From assembly GCF_018403685.1 (NCBI RefSeq), contig NZ_BOVK01000002.1, positions 1 through 64,000 on the forward strand: a stretch of 64,000 nucleotides of DNA, read 5' to 3'. Made by a program: the position numbers and the translations under genes. The notes under the pieces were generated by a model. That model saw only the letters and a list, made by a program, of their open reading frames with translations. It was not told where the DNA came from and searched no databases. The stretch comes from Xylanibacillus composti. GTDB lineage: Bacteria > Bacillota > Bacilli > Paenibacillales > K13. Below are positions 43,956 to 52,449 of the stretch, piece by piece; the first letter of the stretch is position 1, and each line of letters opens with the position of its first letter.

Positions 43956-44408
43956 ATGGGGAAGGTTGATTTTGTCAAATTGTTTGGAGGCAAAGGGGAA
44001 GAATATCAAGTCGTTGAGACTTTTGAAGTCAAGGATCGTTTTCCCTTGCCGGAATCAATCTCTGTAAGAGAAGACGGCCAGTTCATACTGACTTGCTTTC
44101 TATCCTTAAGCTGTCCTGTATGCATCGAATTGCTGCCGGAGCTGCCGGAATTGTTCGCTTCCTATGATATGCAATTTGTCCTGTTCATCTACGGCTTGGA
44201 GGAGGAAATCGGCAGCTTGAAGGAGCATTTCCAATTCTCTTTTCCTGTAGTTCGTATAGCGGATAATGAACTGCGTGAAACCTATAAGGTTCCTGTTACA
44301 CCTTATGTTTATATGTTGTCGGCCGATAAAACGGTTATCGACCATGTCGGCATTGACACGAGACCGGAGTTGGAGACTCTGTGCAATGCGTATACAGGGA
44401 GAAAGTAG
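43956..44408 (+). CDS. thioredoxin-fold protein with CPVC motif, no signal peptide
   Basis: Second TlpA/thioredoxin-like protein of the block. The 150-residue product has CPVC (C53, C56) in LSLSCPVCIELLPELPELF, an extra C47, and the cis-proline at P116 in PVTPYVYML. No signal peptide or membrane segment is visible. ATG at 43956 has GAGGTG six bases upstream; the upstream in-frame GTG at 43947 is part of that site. It sits between the two solute-binding lipoprotein genes and its stop directly abuts the second. Two different CxxC proteins with one MauE-like partner suggest either two redox steps or two substrates. Confidence 0.8.
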   Translation: MGKVDFVKLFGGKGEEYQVVETFEVKDRFPLPESISVREDGQFILTCFLSLSCPVCIELLPELPELFASYDMQFVLFIYGLEEEIGSLKEHFQFSFPVVRIADNELRETYKVPVTPYVYMLSADKTVIDHVGIDTRPELETLCNAYTGRK

Positions 44409-45680
44409 ATGAGAAGAGCCAAGCATGTTCTGATCACCTTGCTGCTGAGTGCGCTTTATCTAGCCGGATGTTCTTCTAATGGAATAGAAAAAGACGATAT
44501 AACCCTAAGAATATGGGTAGAGGAAGTATCGCAGACCCATACGCAAGCGTTCGGAGAGCTGAAAGCGCAGTACCCTAATGCAGACGTGGAATTCATCCAT
44601 ATTAGAGAACTGGTCGAGCAACCTGTACAGATTTATGAGAACCTGGAGGAGCTGTATCTGGACTTGAATCCTGATGTGGTTATCTCTAATCCAGTGACTT
44701 TTCCCCTCTTGGCGTCCCAAGGCTACCTGCTTAATCTGGAGTCGAATATGAGACAAGACGGGATAGTAGTTGAAGACATGCATCCGCCCGTTATGGAGTG
44801 GATTAGAGATCAAGGAAACGGACAAGTATATGGGTTGACGCCGTACTTTGACACAGAGGTTTTATTTTATAACAAAAAACTGTTCGATGAATTTAATATT
44901 TCTTACCCAACGGGCCGGATGACTTGGGGGGGAATTCTTGATTTGATCATGAGGCTTCCAGCCTCCAATCAAGGAGAACGTTTATACGGGTTCTACGTCG
45001 GTTTCGAAGGAGATCCCGCTTCTTTATTGGATCGTATAAGCCGGACGAATGGACTATCGTACCTCGATTGGGAAAACAAGAAGGTAACCTACGAAGATCC
45101 AAGATGGCCAGAGATTTATTCACTTGTGTCGCGTGTGGAACAATCAGGCTTGCTGTTGCAACATTCGACTATTCAGGAAGAGGGCCAGCAACCGGCAGAT
45201 CTGTTTAAGCAGAATAAGCTTGCTGTAATGTTTGGTGATTATGGGACATTTGAAAAGCTAAGTTACGAAAGCGACTTGGCGTTCGGCGCAGTGACGCAAC
45301 CCGTTGCAGAGGATGATCGCTCTGCAGGTTTTCTAAACCTGGAAGAGATCTACTCTGTAAATGCAAATAGCACAAATAAAGATGCTGCATGGACCTTCGT
45401 GCGGGCAGTGATGAATCAAAGTGAACCCGGAAAATTGCCGGTGGCCATTAATGCTGTAGCACAACATGATGAACGAGCTGCTGTGTTTTACGAGCTCGAT
45501 TACAAACGTGAGCATGCGATTAACTTCTGGGAGGTGCCTTTGGCATTTTCCGCTGAAATGAATACGTTGAGAAGAGAATCGCTAGCGAGAATATTAGAAG
45601 GAGATCCCATTAATGAGGTTCTGAAGCAACTGGAGTCCGATGGTCAAGCTATGCTTGGATCATTGTCTGGAATCGAGTAA
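44409..45680 (+). CDS. extracellular solute-binding lipoprotein (family 1-like), second copy
   Basis: Paralogue of the lipoprotein at 42645. The 423-residue precursor has lipobox LAGC (C21) and the same landmarks (LNPDVVISNP, FYNKKLFDEFNISYPTGRMTWGGI, FKQNKLAVMFGDYG, NKDAAWTFVRAVMN). The two copies share the stretch YNK-LFDE----YPT--M-W clearly but diverge elsewhere, so the duplication is old or the ligands differ. ATG at 44409 directly follows the stop of the thioredoxin-like gene. A strong hairpin follows and closes the block. Confidence 0.85.
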   Translation: MRRAKHVLITLLLSALYLAGCSSNGIEKDDITLRIWVEEVSQTHTQAFGELKAQYPNADVEFIHIRELVEQPVQIYENLEELYLDLNPDVVISNPVTFPLLASQGYLLNLESNMRQDGIVVEDMHPPVMEWIRDQGNGQVYGLTPYFDTEVLFYNKKLFDEFNISYPTGRMTWGGILDLIMRLPASNQGERLYGFYVGFEGDPASLLDRISRTNGLSYLDWENKKVTYEDPRWPEIYSLVSRVEQSGLLLQHSTIQEEGQQPADLFKQNKLAVMFGDYGTFEKLSYESDLAFGAVTQPVAEDDRSAGFLNLEEIYSVNANSTNKDAAWTFVRAVMNQSEPGKLPVAINAVAQHDERAAVFYELDYKREHAINFWEVPLAFSAEMNTLRRESLARILEGDPINEVLKQLESDGQAMLGSLSGIE

Positions 45681-45722
45681 AAAGCCCTCGCGCTTCCTAA
45701 CGAAGCGCAGAGGGCTTTACTT
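45681..45722 (+). terminator. terminator closing the accessory redox/export block
   Basis: AAAGCCCTC/GAGGGCTTT encloses a second GCGCTTC/GAAGCGC helix; the T-run is short (TTTACTT). Confidence 0.7.
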
Positions 45723-45828
45723 AAGGACGCGTGTTCACATATGAATCGATTACATACCGAACACTCTCCTAGGATGGGATGAGATAGGAATCTTTAACTC
45801 CCCTCCTATACTTCATAATTTTCTCGCA

Positions 45829-45856
45829 TTGACTCCGCATGCGGGTATGGTACAAT
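45829..45856 (+). promoter_or_regulatory. sigma-A promoter of the LacI-type regulator
   Basis: TTGACT (45829-45834), a 16-base spacer and TACAAT (45851-45856) form a good sigma-A promoter. Confidence 0.7.
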
Positions 45857-45865
45857 GACGTCAAA

Positions 45866-45885
45866 TTGTAAACACGTGTTTACAA
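45866..45885. promoter_or_regulatory. 20-bp perfect palindrome, probable LacI-family operator
   Basis: TTGTAAACAC and its exact complement meet at a central CG (45866-45885). The centre and arms have the look of LacI/CcpA-family operators. It starts ten bases after the -10 element, at the expected transcription start, so binding would block the promoter of the regulator gene itself. Confidence 0.75.
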
Positions 45886-45935
45886 GCCATGCAGCCAAAA
45901 GCAGGCGAAATAGCGGGAGCAAGGAGTGCCCTTAT

Positions 45936-46982
45936 TTGAAGAAGAAAGAGATCAACAGCCATCAGATTGCCCGCTTGGCCGGGGTATCGCGGAGCACCGT
46001 CAGCCGAGTCATCAACAATTACAGCAACGTGCCGGCTGAAACGCGTGAAAAGGTGATGAAGGTGATCGAGCAGTACAATTACTTTCCGGACCTATCGGGA
46101 CAGGTGCTGGCTGGCAAAAAGACGAGGACAATCGGCTTGTTCATGATCGAGGCAGGCCATGTGTCGGGGGATATGATTTCCAATTTCCTGCTCGCCAATG
46201 TGGTGGAAACCGCGTCAAGCCAAGGATACTACGTGCTGACCCAAATCATACGCGACAGCCGCGACCCGGAAGCGATACGCAGTGTGAAGGAAAGCTTCTA
46301 TCAGCGCCGCATAGATGGAGGCCTCTTTATCGGGGCGGCCAATCACGAGCCGATGATTGAGGAGCTGATCGCGGAAGGGTTTGCCGTAGGACTTGTGGAT
46401 CATCTTCTGCCGGGCAGACAGGAGCCGAACCGGATCGTCTACAATTTTGACAACGCAGGCGGGATCGATCAGGCTATTGATTACTTGGCGAACATGAATC
46501 ACCGGCATATTGGCGTCATCAAGGGAGATATGAAGCGTCATTCCGGACCTGACAAGTTCAATGGCTTCCTGCTGGCGATGAAAAGACGGAACCTGGCGAT
46601 ACGGCCTGAGTGGGTGTTGGAGGGAGACTTCCACCAGCAAGCAGGCTATGAGGCGGTCGAACGCATGTTGGAAGGGGGAGGCGAGCTGCCTACGGCGATA
46701 TTTGCAGCGAATGACAGCGTAGCCTTCGGGGCTATCGATGCGCTGCACAAGCGAGGCTTGCGCGTGCCCGACGACATCTCCTTGATCGGTTTCGATGACC
46801 ATACGCTGAGCGCCCGCATTCAACCGTCCTTAACGACCATTCGCGTCGACTTCGGCGAAGTGATGGGCGGATTGACTCGAGCGTTGATCGCTTATATTGA
46901 GCGAGGCGGCGACACGTTCAAGCGGGTGACGGTCGGCACGAAGCTGATTGTCCGCGAGTCATGCCGACAGCTTTCTACCTAA
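45936..46982 (+). CDS. LacI-family transcriptional regulator
   Basis: DNA-binding repressor with a sugar-binding-type effector domain. The 348-residue product has an N-terminal LacI HTH and hinge ([35 protein letters not shown]) and a periplasmic-binding-protein-like core ([65 protein letters not shown]). The start is TTG at 45936 with GCAAGGAG nine bases upstream; an ATG at 45855 in the same frame lies before the operator and is unlikely. A perfect palindrome at its promoter suggests autoregulation and control of the three genes that follow. Confidence 0.92.
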   Translation: MKKKEINSHQIARLAGVSRSTVSRVINNYSNVPAETREKVMKVIEQYNYFPDLSGQVLAGKKTRTIGLFMIEAGHVSGDMISNFLLANVVETASSQGYYVLTQIIRDSRDPEAIRSVKESFYQRRIDGGLFIGAANHEPMIEELIAEGFAVGLVDHLLPGRQEPNRIVYNFDNAGGIDQAIDYLANMNHRHIGVIKGDMKRHSGPDKFNGFLLAMKRRNLAIRPEWVLEGDFHQQAGYEAVERMLEGGGELPTAIFAANDSVAFGAIDALHKRGLRVPDDISLIGFDDHTLSARIQPSLTTIRVDFGEVMGGLTRALIAYIERGGDTFKRVTVGTKLIVRESCRQLST

Positions 46983-47129
46983 GCGCGTGCTTCTTCCAAT
47001 CCTTCACAGTATGACGGCAGATGGGGCTATTTCTAGCGCATGGAGCGCAGCACCCTGTTTGATCAGGAAAAGAGGGTTTGGAAGTTCATATAATTGTCAT
47101 CCTAACTATATAAAGGAGCGATACCGATC

Positions 47130-47585
47130 ATGAGTCAAAATGTATTAGGCACGAACGTTATTACGCAAATCGGCATTTTGGTCAACGACATCGAGAAGAC
47201 TTCCCAAGCGTATGCGGAATTCTTCGGCGTCGAAAAGCCGAAGTGGTTCTGGACCGACACCGTCGATGTAGCGCAGACGGAATATATGGGCAAGCCTTCC
47301 GAAGCGCGCTCCAAGCTGGCCTTCTTCGATATGGGCTCCTTGCAGCTGGAATTGATTGAGCCGGACCAGCATCCGAGCACTTGGCGCGATCATCTGAATG
47401 CACACGGGGAAGGCCCGCATCATATTGCCTTTGTCATCGAGGGCATGAAGGAGAAGATCGCGGTCATGGAGGCCAAGGGGATGAAGCTGATCCAAAAAGG
47501 CGAGTACACAGGCGGCCGTTATGCATACATGGATACGTTCCCGCAGCTGAAAGTGATGCTGGAGCTGCTGGAGAACGATAAATAA
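47130..47585 (+). CDS. VOC (glyoxalase-fold) family protein
   Basis: Vicinal-oxygen-chelate fold protein; the class includes glyoxalase I, methylmalonyl-CoA epimerase and dioxygenases. The 151-residue product has one full module pair: ITQIGILVNDIEKTSQAYAEFFG at the start, LELIEP, then GPHHIAFVIEGMKEKIAVMEAKG and YAYMDTFPQLKVMLELLE, with metal-ligand candidates H/E. ATG at 47130 follows AAAGGAGCG. It is separated from the regulator by 147 bases without a clear promoter. Substrate unknown; the SDR and ThuA-like neighbours suggest sugar-derivative metabolism. Confidence 0.88.
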   Translation: MSQNVLGTNVITQIGILVNDIEKTSQAYAEFFGVEKPKWFWTDTVDVAQTEYMGKPSEARSKLAFFDMGSLQLELIEPDQHPSTWRDHLNAHGEGPHHIAFVIEGMKEKIAVMEAKGMKLIQKGEYTGGRYAYMDTFPQLKVMLELLENDK

Positions 47586-47631
47586 CTAAGTGCTCTCTCG
47601 TACACACAAAAAAACAAGGAGGAACGACACA

Positions 47632-48333
47632 ATGAACATATTCATTACGGGCGCTAATCGGGGACTCGGTTTTCATTTGGCAGCGTTGTCTCTGGCACAG
47701 GGACATCGTGTAGCTGCCGGTGTGCGCAATCCGGCACAACCGGGGGAAGGTCTGGAGAAGCTGGCGCAGCAATATCCCGGAGATCTATTGATTACCGCGC
47801 TGGATGTGAAGGATGAGGCGACCGTCCAGCAGGCGGCTGCCGCAGTGAAGGAAGCGTTCGGCCATGTAGATGCGGTCGTCAACAATGCGGGAATCCTGCT
47901 GGCGCGCGATCAAAAGCTGGAAGAGTTGTCTCTGGCGGATACGGAAGAGACGTTTCAGGTGAACCTGTTCGGCCCGATTCGTGTCGTGAAGCACATGCTT
48001 CCGCTGATGACGGAAGAGGGCGAAAAGGCGATCGTCAATATCAGCTCGGAGGCGGGCAGCTTTAAGAATGCCTACGGCGGAGACTATCCATACGCAGTAT
48101 CCAAGGGTGCGTTGAATCTGTTCTCGGAGCATGTGCGCCGCTATGTGAAGGATCGCGGCATCCGCGTGTACGCCGTGCATCCGGGCTGGATTCGCACCGA
48201 CATGGGCGGCGAAAAGGCGCCGGGCGATCCGACTGAGTCTGCGCAAGGCGTGCTGGCGCTGATTGATGGCACGAACAAGGCAGAAGGTGCCGGCATCTTT
48301 ATTGACCATCGCGGCGAGGCTATGCCAGGGTAA
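47632..48333 (+). CDS. short-chain dehydrogenase/reductase
   Basis: NAD(P)-dependent oxidoreductase with the classical SDR layout. The 233-residue protein has TGANRGLG (6-13), NNAG near residue 84, and the catalytic YxxxK in YPYAVSKGALN with the preceding serine in NISSEAG. The short N-terminal strand before the glycine motif and the Arg after it hint at NADP use. ATG at 47632 has AAGGAGGAA upstream. It lies between the VOC and ThuA-like genes, probably in one transcript. Substrate unknown. Confidence 0.9.
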   Translation: MNIFITGANRGLGFHLAALSLAQGHRVAAGVRNPAQPGEGLEKLAQQYPGDLLITALDVKDEATVQQAAAAVKEAFGHVDAVVNNAGILLARDQKLEELSLADTEETFQVNLFGPIRVVKHMLPLMTEEGEKAIVNISSEAGSFKNAYGGDYPYAVSKGALNLFSEHVRRYVKDRGIRVYAVHPGWIRTDMGGEKAPGDPTESAQGVLALIDGTNKAEGAGIFIDHRGEAMPG

Positions 48334-48381
48334 TAATTTCGATTAAGCCGGCGCTTGCATAACTAGGAGGGAATGACCGAA

Positions 48382-49035
48382 ATGAAAAGAGTGGTAGCTG
48401 TTACCGGAGATTTTTATCATCAGAAAGCGTGGGCGGACGAGTCGCTGCAGCGCGCAGCGCAGCCGCTGATTGACGCAGGGGAAATTAGCCTCGAATTCAT
48501 AGACGCAGAGCAATTGGTTGCGACGTTGCAGGAAAAGCCGGATGTGGCGATCCTGTTCAAGGAGAATCGGATTAATCCGCAGGACGAGCAGGTCCGCATC
48601 TGGATGGATGCGGAAGCCGAGGAGCAGATTGCGAAGTATGTGCGTGAAGGCGGCGCTTGGCTTGGCTGGCATGCCGGGCTGGCTTCCTATCCGGAGGACG
48701 GCGCGTATGTGGATATGCTGCGCGGCCATTTCCTGTCTCACCCGGTGGAGCATCAGGTTGTCCGTTACGAAGCGGCCGAGGGCGCCGGCATTGGCGATCC
48801 GCAGCAGCCATTCTCGTTCCTCGACGAGCATTATTTCGTTTCCGTTCGGGAAGCGGAGACCGAAGTATTCCTGCGCTCTTCCTCTGTCGACGGCGAATCG
48901 ATCGGCGGGTGGCGCCATGCGTTCGGCCAAGGGAAGGTGCTGTGCCTGACCCCGGCTCATTTGCAAGACGGATTGAACCATCCGGCATTTACCGAGGTGC
49001 TTAGACAGAGCTTGTCCTGGTGCGCGAAGCAATAG
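48382..49035 (+). CDS. ThuA-like (trehalose-utilisation type) protein
   Basis: Member of the ThuA/glutamine-amidotransferase-like fold found in sugar catabolic loci; ThuA itself is linked to 3-keto-disaccharide metabolism. The 217-residue product has VAVTGDFYHQKAWADESL, YVREGGAWLGWHAG with the family's WHAG motif, LRGHFLSHPVEHQVVR, and WRHAFGQGKVLCLTPAH. ATG at 48382 is preferred to the one at 48373 because AGGAGGG lies too near the latter. A clear terminator follows and ends the second accessory block. Enzymatic activity is unproven for most of the family. Confidence 0.82.
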   Translation: MKRVVAVTGDFYHQKAWADESLQRAAQPLIDAGEISLEFIDAEQLVATLQEKPDVAILFKENRINPQDEQVRIWMDAEAEEQIAKYVREGGAWLGWHAGLASYPEDGAYVDMLRGHFLSHPVEHQVVRYEAAEGAGIGDPQQPFSFLDEHYFVSVREAETEVFLRSSSVDGESIGGWRHAFGQGKVLCLTPAHLQDGLNHPAFTEVLRQSLSWCAKQ

Positions 49036-49049
49036 CAAGACCTATATCT

Positions 49050-49079
49050 CCTGTCCGCTGGATGCGGGCAGGTTTTTTT
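49050..49079 (+). terminator. intrinsic terminator after the ThuA-like gene
   Basis: CCTGTCCGC pairs with GCGGGCAGG and is followed by seven T residues. It marks the right edge of the second accessory block. Confidence 0.85.
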
Positions 49080-49222
49080 ATGGTTTCCCTGCTAGCCGCA
49101 AACTGCCTTTCCCCAGGGTTAAAATCTTCTATTCCCGTCCATACTAGGTAATAGAGTCGAGTGCTAGATTCGGTCAGACGCCGGGCGCTGGACGGGCCAA
49201 GATAATGGGGAGGTACAGGCGA

Positions 49223-49972
49223 ATGAAGCAAATCATCTTGATAACAGACGGCTGTTCGAATGTTGGGGTGGATCCGGCTGCAGCGGCTGCCCAGGCATAC
49301 GAGGATGGGATTGTAGTGAATGTGATTGGCGTATTGGACGGCGGCGATTTGGGAGAGCGCGGTGCGGCAGAGGTGGAGCGGATTGCGGCCGCGGGAGGGG
49401 GCATGAGCCGATTGGTGCATGCGAAGGATCTCGCCCGCACGGTGCAGATGATGACACGGCAGACCGTTGCACACACGATCCGTCAGGTAGTCCATACCGA
49501 GCTGAGCACCATTATGGGCAAAGACACGGATATCGCGGCTTTGCCGCCGGATAAGCGGGCGCAAGTGGTGGAAGTCATGGATCAATTGAATGAGAAAGCG
49601 AGTCTTCAAGTAGCGCTGCTGATAGACGCAAGCGGCAGCATGCGCGCCAAACTGCCGGCAGCGGCGGAGGCGGTTCGTGATCTGATGTTGAGCCTTCAGG
49701 CCCGCAGAGGAAAGAGCGAGCTTGCGGTATTCCATTACCCGGGGAGCATGGAACGGGTGGCGGAGCTGGATCACGGCTGGTCGGCAGACCTCCAGGGAGC
49801 GGATAAGCTGTTTCAAAAACTGAACATGAAGGGTACAACACCGACAGGACCTGCTATAATAGAAGTGTTGAAATATATGGGAGCGTATCAATCTGCCCCG
49901 GCTGGCCTCGATGATTTGGAAGAGCAGCCGCTGGAAGCACGTGAGGGATTATTCCGTGACTATATGGTCTAA
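49223..49972 (+). CDS. yabS: VWA-domain protein YabS
   Basis: Von Willebrand factor A-domain protein of unknown function that lies beside the kinase gene yabT in many Bacillales. The 249-residue product begins directly with a beta strand of the fold (MKQIILITDGCSNVG) and has a complete MIDAS-type motif DASGSM around residue 143, with the downstream Thr in GTTPTGPA. ATG at 49223 follows GGGGAGG. It overlaps yabT by 17 bases. In B. subtilis it follows spoIIE (with tRNA genes nearby), so the accessory blocks separate two conserved neighbours. Confidence 0.87.
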   Translation: MKQIILITDGCSNVGVDPAAAAAQAYEDGIVVNVIGVLDGGDLGERGAAEVERIAAAGGGMSRLVHAKDLARTVQMMTRQTVAHTIRQVVHTELSTIMGKDTDIAALPPDKRAQVVEVMDQLNEKASLQVALLIDASGSMRAKLPAAAEAVRDLMLSLQARRGKSELAVFHYPGSMERVAELDHGWSADLQGADKLFQKLNMKGTTPTGPAIIEVLKYMGAYQSAPAGLDDLEEQPLEAREGLFRDYMV

Positions 49973-50891
49973 ACAAGATAACGAGCAGTCGGCTTCGGTT
50001 CGCCTGTTGCAAAACGATGCGCGTATCCGGGGCATATATAATGAAAGAACGTATCGCGTAGAACGTTTGTTGGGCGAAGGAGCGAACGGACGTGTATACT
50101 TGGTGTCTGCAGGACGGAAGCGGCTGGCTGCCCTGAAACTAGGCTACGACGCAGCCAGCTTGCAGTCGGAAATTAATTTGCTTAGTGCGCTCAACCGTAA
50201 GGACAAGCCTTATCTGCTCGATGCAGATGATGCGGAATTGGGAGGCCTTCGCTATCCCTTCTATGTCATGCCTTATATTGAGGGCGTCAGGGTAACGGCT
50301 TTTATCGCCAAGCGCGGGCGGGACTGGACCTACATCTTGCTCAGGCAGCTTCTTGCCAGGCTGGATGAGCTCCATCGCCAGGGCTGGGCGTTCGGCGATG
50401 TAAAGCCGGAGAACATTCTTGTCTCCGAAAGCGGCCGGGCGACACTGGTAGATTACGGCGGGGTAAGCCGGTTCGGGGATTCGGTTCGCCAGTTCACCGA
50501 GCTGTACGATCGCGGTTACTGGAATGCAGGCAGCCGCACAGCTGAAGCTTCCTACGATATTTTTGCGGTGGCCGCGCTCGGGCTGCGACTGCTGGCCGGG
50601 TACGAGCGCTTCGACGCCAGGGCCAACCGCATTCCCCAGAACCGGTGTGCGGAAGATCTGGTGACACTGGCACGACAGACGCCTGCCTGCAAGCCTATCG
50701 CGCCTTTTTTGGAGAAGGCTATACAAGGACGATACGACTCGGCTGATGCGGCACTGCAGGAGTACCGGCAGCTGCTGTTGAAATGGGGAGGGCTGAAGGC
50801 GCTGGAACCGCTCCATCTGCCTTGGCTGACGGCGGCCTTCATCAGCTCGTTTGTTGCGTTTGTATCCGTGCTTTGGCTGGTATTGAACTAG
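49956..50891 (+). CDS. yabT: membrane-anchored Hanks-type protein kinase YabT
   Basis: Serine/threonine kinase that in B. subtilis acts in spore development and is stimulated by DNA. The 311-residue protein has the Gly-rich loop LLGEGANGRVYLV (38-50), the ATP-binding Lys K61, the catalytic segment FGDVKPEN (D148, N153; HRD is replaced by FGD) and DYG in place of DFG (D166), then a C-terminal membrane segment (about 288-308) and almost no extracellular part. GTG at 49956 has GAGGGA seven bases upstream; an ATG at 49911 deeper inside yabS is the alternative. The unusual HRD variant weakens but does not exclude activity. Confidence 0.88.
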   Translation: MTIWSKQDNEQSASVRLLQNDARIRGIYNERTYRVERLLGEGANGRVYLVSAGRKRLAALKLGYDAASLQSEINLLSALNRKDKPYLLDADDAELGGLRYPFYVMPYIEGVRVTAFIAKRGRDWTYILLRQLLARLDELHRQGWAFGDVKPENILVSESGRATLVDYGGVSRFGDSVRQFTELYDRGYWNAGSRTAEASYDIFAVAALGLRLLAGYERFDARANRIPQNRCAEDLVTLARQTPACKPIAPFLEKAIQGRYDSADAALQEYRQLLLKWGGLKALEPLHLPWLTAAFISSFVAFVSVLWLVLN

Positions 50892-50994
50892 CTGAACGGG
50901 TGCGTACGGACGTGAATTGGACCCAGTGATGGAAGAGGAGCGGGTCTTGAAGTTGTTCTCTGCTTTCGTGGATACTACGGATGGGGTGTAGACG

Positions 50995-52419
50995 ATGGGG
51001 CAGCTGCTTGCACAGCTGAGAAGGACAATCGAAGAAGAGAACCTGCTGCAGGCGGGTGAGCGTATCGTTGTCGCGGTATCCGGGGGGCCTGATTCGGCGG
51101 CCCTTTTGCATGCCCTGGAAGCCCTGGCCCGCACGTATCAATGGCAGCTAGCTGCGGCTCATGTGGATCATGGCTTTCGCGGAGAGGAATCGCTCAGTGA
51201 GGCGGATTGGGTAGAGGCGTTCGCCGGACAGCTTGGCATCCCCTGTTTTCGCACACAGCTGAATATGCCGGGAGAGCTGAAGCAGCATCCGGGTAATGCG
51301 CAGGATCGGGCACGCGAGCTCCGTTATGCATTTTTGGTCGAAACAGCGAATCAATGGCGGGCAGGCAAAATCGCGTTGGGCCACCACGCCGATGATCAAG
51401 CTGAGACCGTTCTGATGCGCCTGCTGCGCGGAAGCGGCAGCCACGGATTGGCCGGCATGCCGATCAGACGAATGGAGAAAAATGTGGAACTCGTTCGACC
51501 TCTGCTGCGTATATATAAAGCAGAGCTTGTCAGTTATTGCCGGGAGCAAGGCATCGATTACCGAACGGATTCCAGCAACAGCAAGCGGATCTATACGCGC
51601 AATGCAATCCGGCTCGACGTGCTCCCTGCACTTGAGGATTTCAGTCCGGGGGCGGCGCAGAGCCTGAATCGAACCGCAATGATTCTGGGTGATGAAGATG
51701 CCTACTTGAAGCAGCTGACAGAGGAGCTGTTCGCGGAGATGACCACGGTAGAATCAGGCTTCATCCGCCTGTCAGCCAGCCGCTTGGCTGCGCTGCACCC
51801 AGCTTTACAAAGAAGATTGATTCATCTAATATTAAGTTATCTTTCGGGGGGAGACGATGCCGTCACGTTCAGGCATATCGAGCAGGTGAGGCATGCGGTA
51901 CGCCAGCATGCTGCGCCGAATGCCCGGTTCGAGCTTGCCGGAAGCATTCGGCTGGAGCGGGACTATGATGGGCTGTGCTTCACTACGGCACAGGCGAAGA
52001 CCCCGGCGGCCTATGAGTATGAGATTCATGCGCTGCCGGCAGTCGTGCAGGTTGCGGAAGCCGGAATTGCCATGCAATTGGAGCGGATAACGCTTGAATC
52101 GAATGAACCTCGACAGGCGCTGTCAGGGGGCGGCATGGAAGAGGCATGGCTGGATGCGGAGCGGCTGCATATGCCCTTGATTGTCCGCTGCAGGAAGCCG
52201 GGCGACCGGATGCGGATTCAGGGATTAAACGGCAGCAAAAAGGTAAAAGATATGTTCATTGACGCCAAAATACCCGTCTCCGAACGAGAGACCATGCCGC
52301 TTGTGACGGATGCCGAAGACAGGGTGCTTTGGATTCCGGGATTGCGCCGATCCGACGTAGCCCTCGTTTCCGACCGAACCCGGTCCGTAGTACATATCCG
52401 CATAAGCAGCATCATATAA
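50995..52419 (+). CDS. tilS: tRNA(Ile)-lysidine synthase
   Basis: Converts C34 of the CAU tRNA-Ile to lysidine, needed to read AUA codons. The 474-residue protein has the PP-loop SGGPDS (29-34), HVDHGFRGEES, LGHHADDQAETVLMRLLRG and the C-terminal domain with VRCRKPGDRMRIQGLNGSKKVKDMFIDAKIPVSERETMPLV. ATG at 50995 follows GGGGTG. hpt follows after 30 bases as in all Bacillales. Confidence 0.96.
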   Translation: MGQLLAQLRRTIEEENLLQAGERIVVAVSGGPDSAALLHALEALARTYQWQLAAAHVDHGFRGEESLSEADWVEAFAGQLGIPCFRTQLNMPGELKQHPGNAQDRARELRYAFLVETANQWRAGKIALGHHADDQAETVLMRLLRGSGSHGLAGMPIRRMEKNVELVRPLLRIYKAELVSYCREQGIDYRTDSSNSKRIYTRNAIRLDVLPALEDFSPGAAQSLNRTAMILGDEDAYLKQLTEELFAEMTTVESGFIRLSASRLAALHPALQRRLIHLILSYLSGGDDAVTFRHIEQVRHAVRQHAAPNARFELAGSIRLERDYDGLCFTTAQAKTPAAYEYEIHALPAVVQVAEAGIAMQLERITLESNEPRQALSGGGMEEAWLDAERLHMPLIVRCRKPGDRMRIQGLNGSKKVKDMFIDAKIPVSERETMPLVTDAEDRVLWIPGLRRSDVALVSDRTRSVVHIRISSII

Positions 52420-52449
52420 TATTAGAACCAACGCTAGGAGGCCCCTGCA

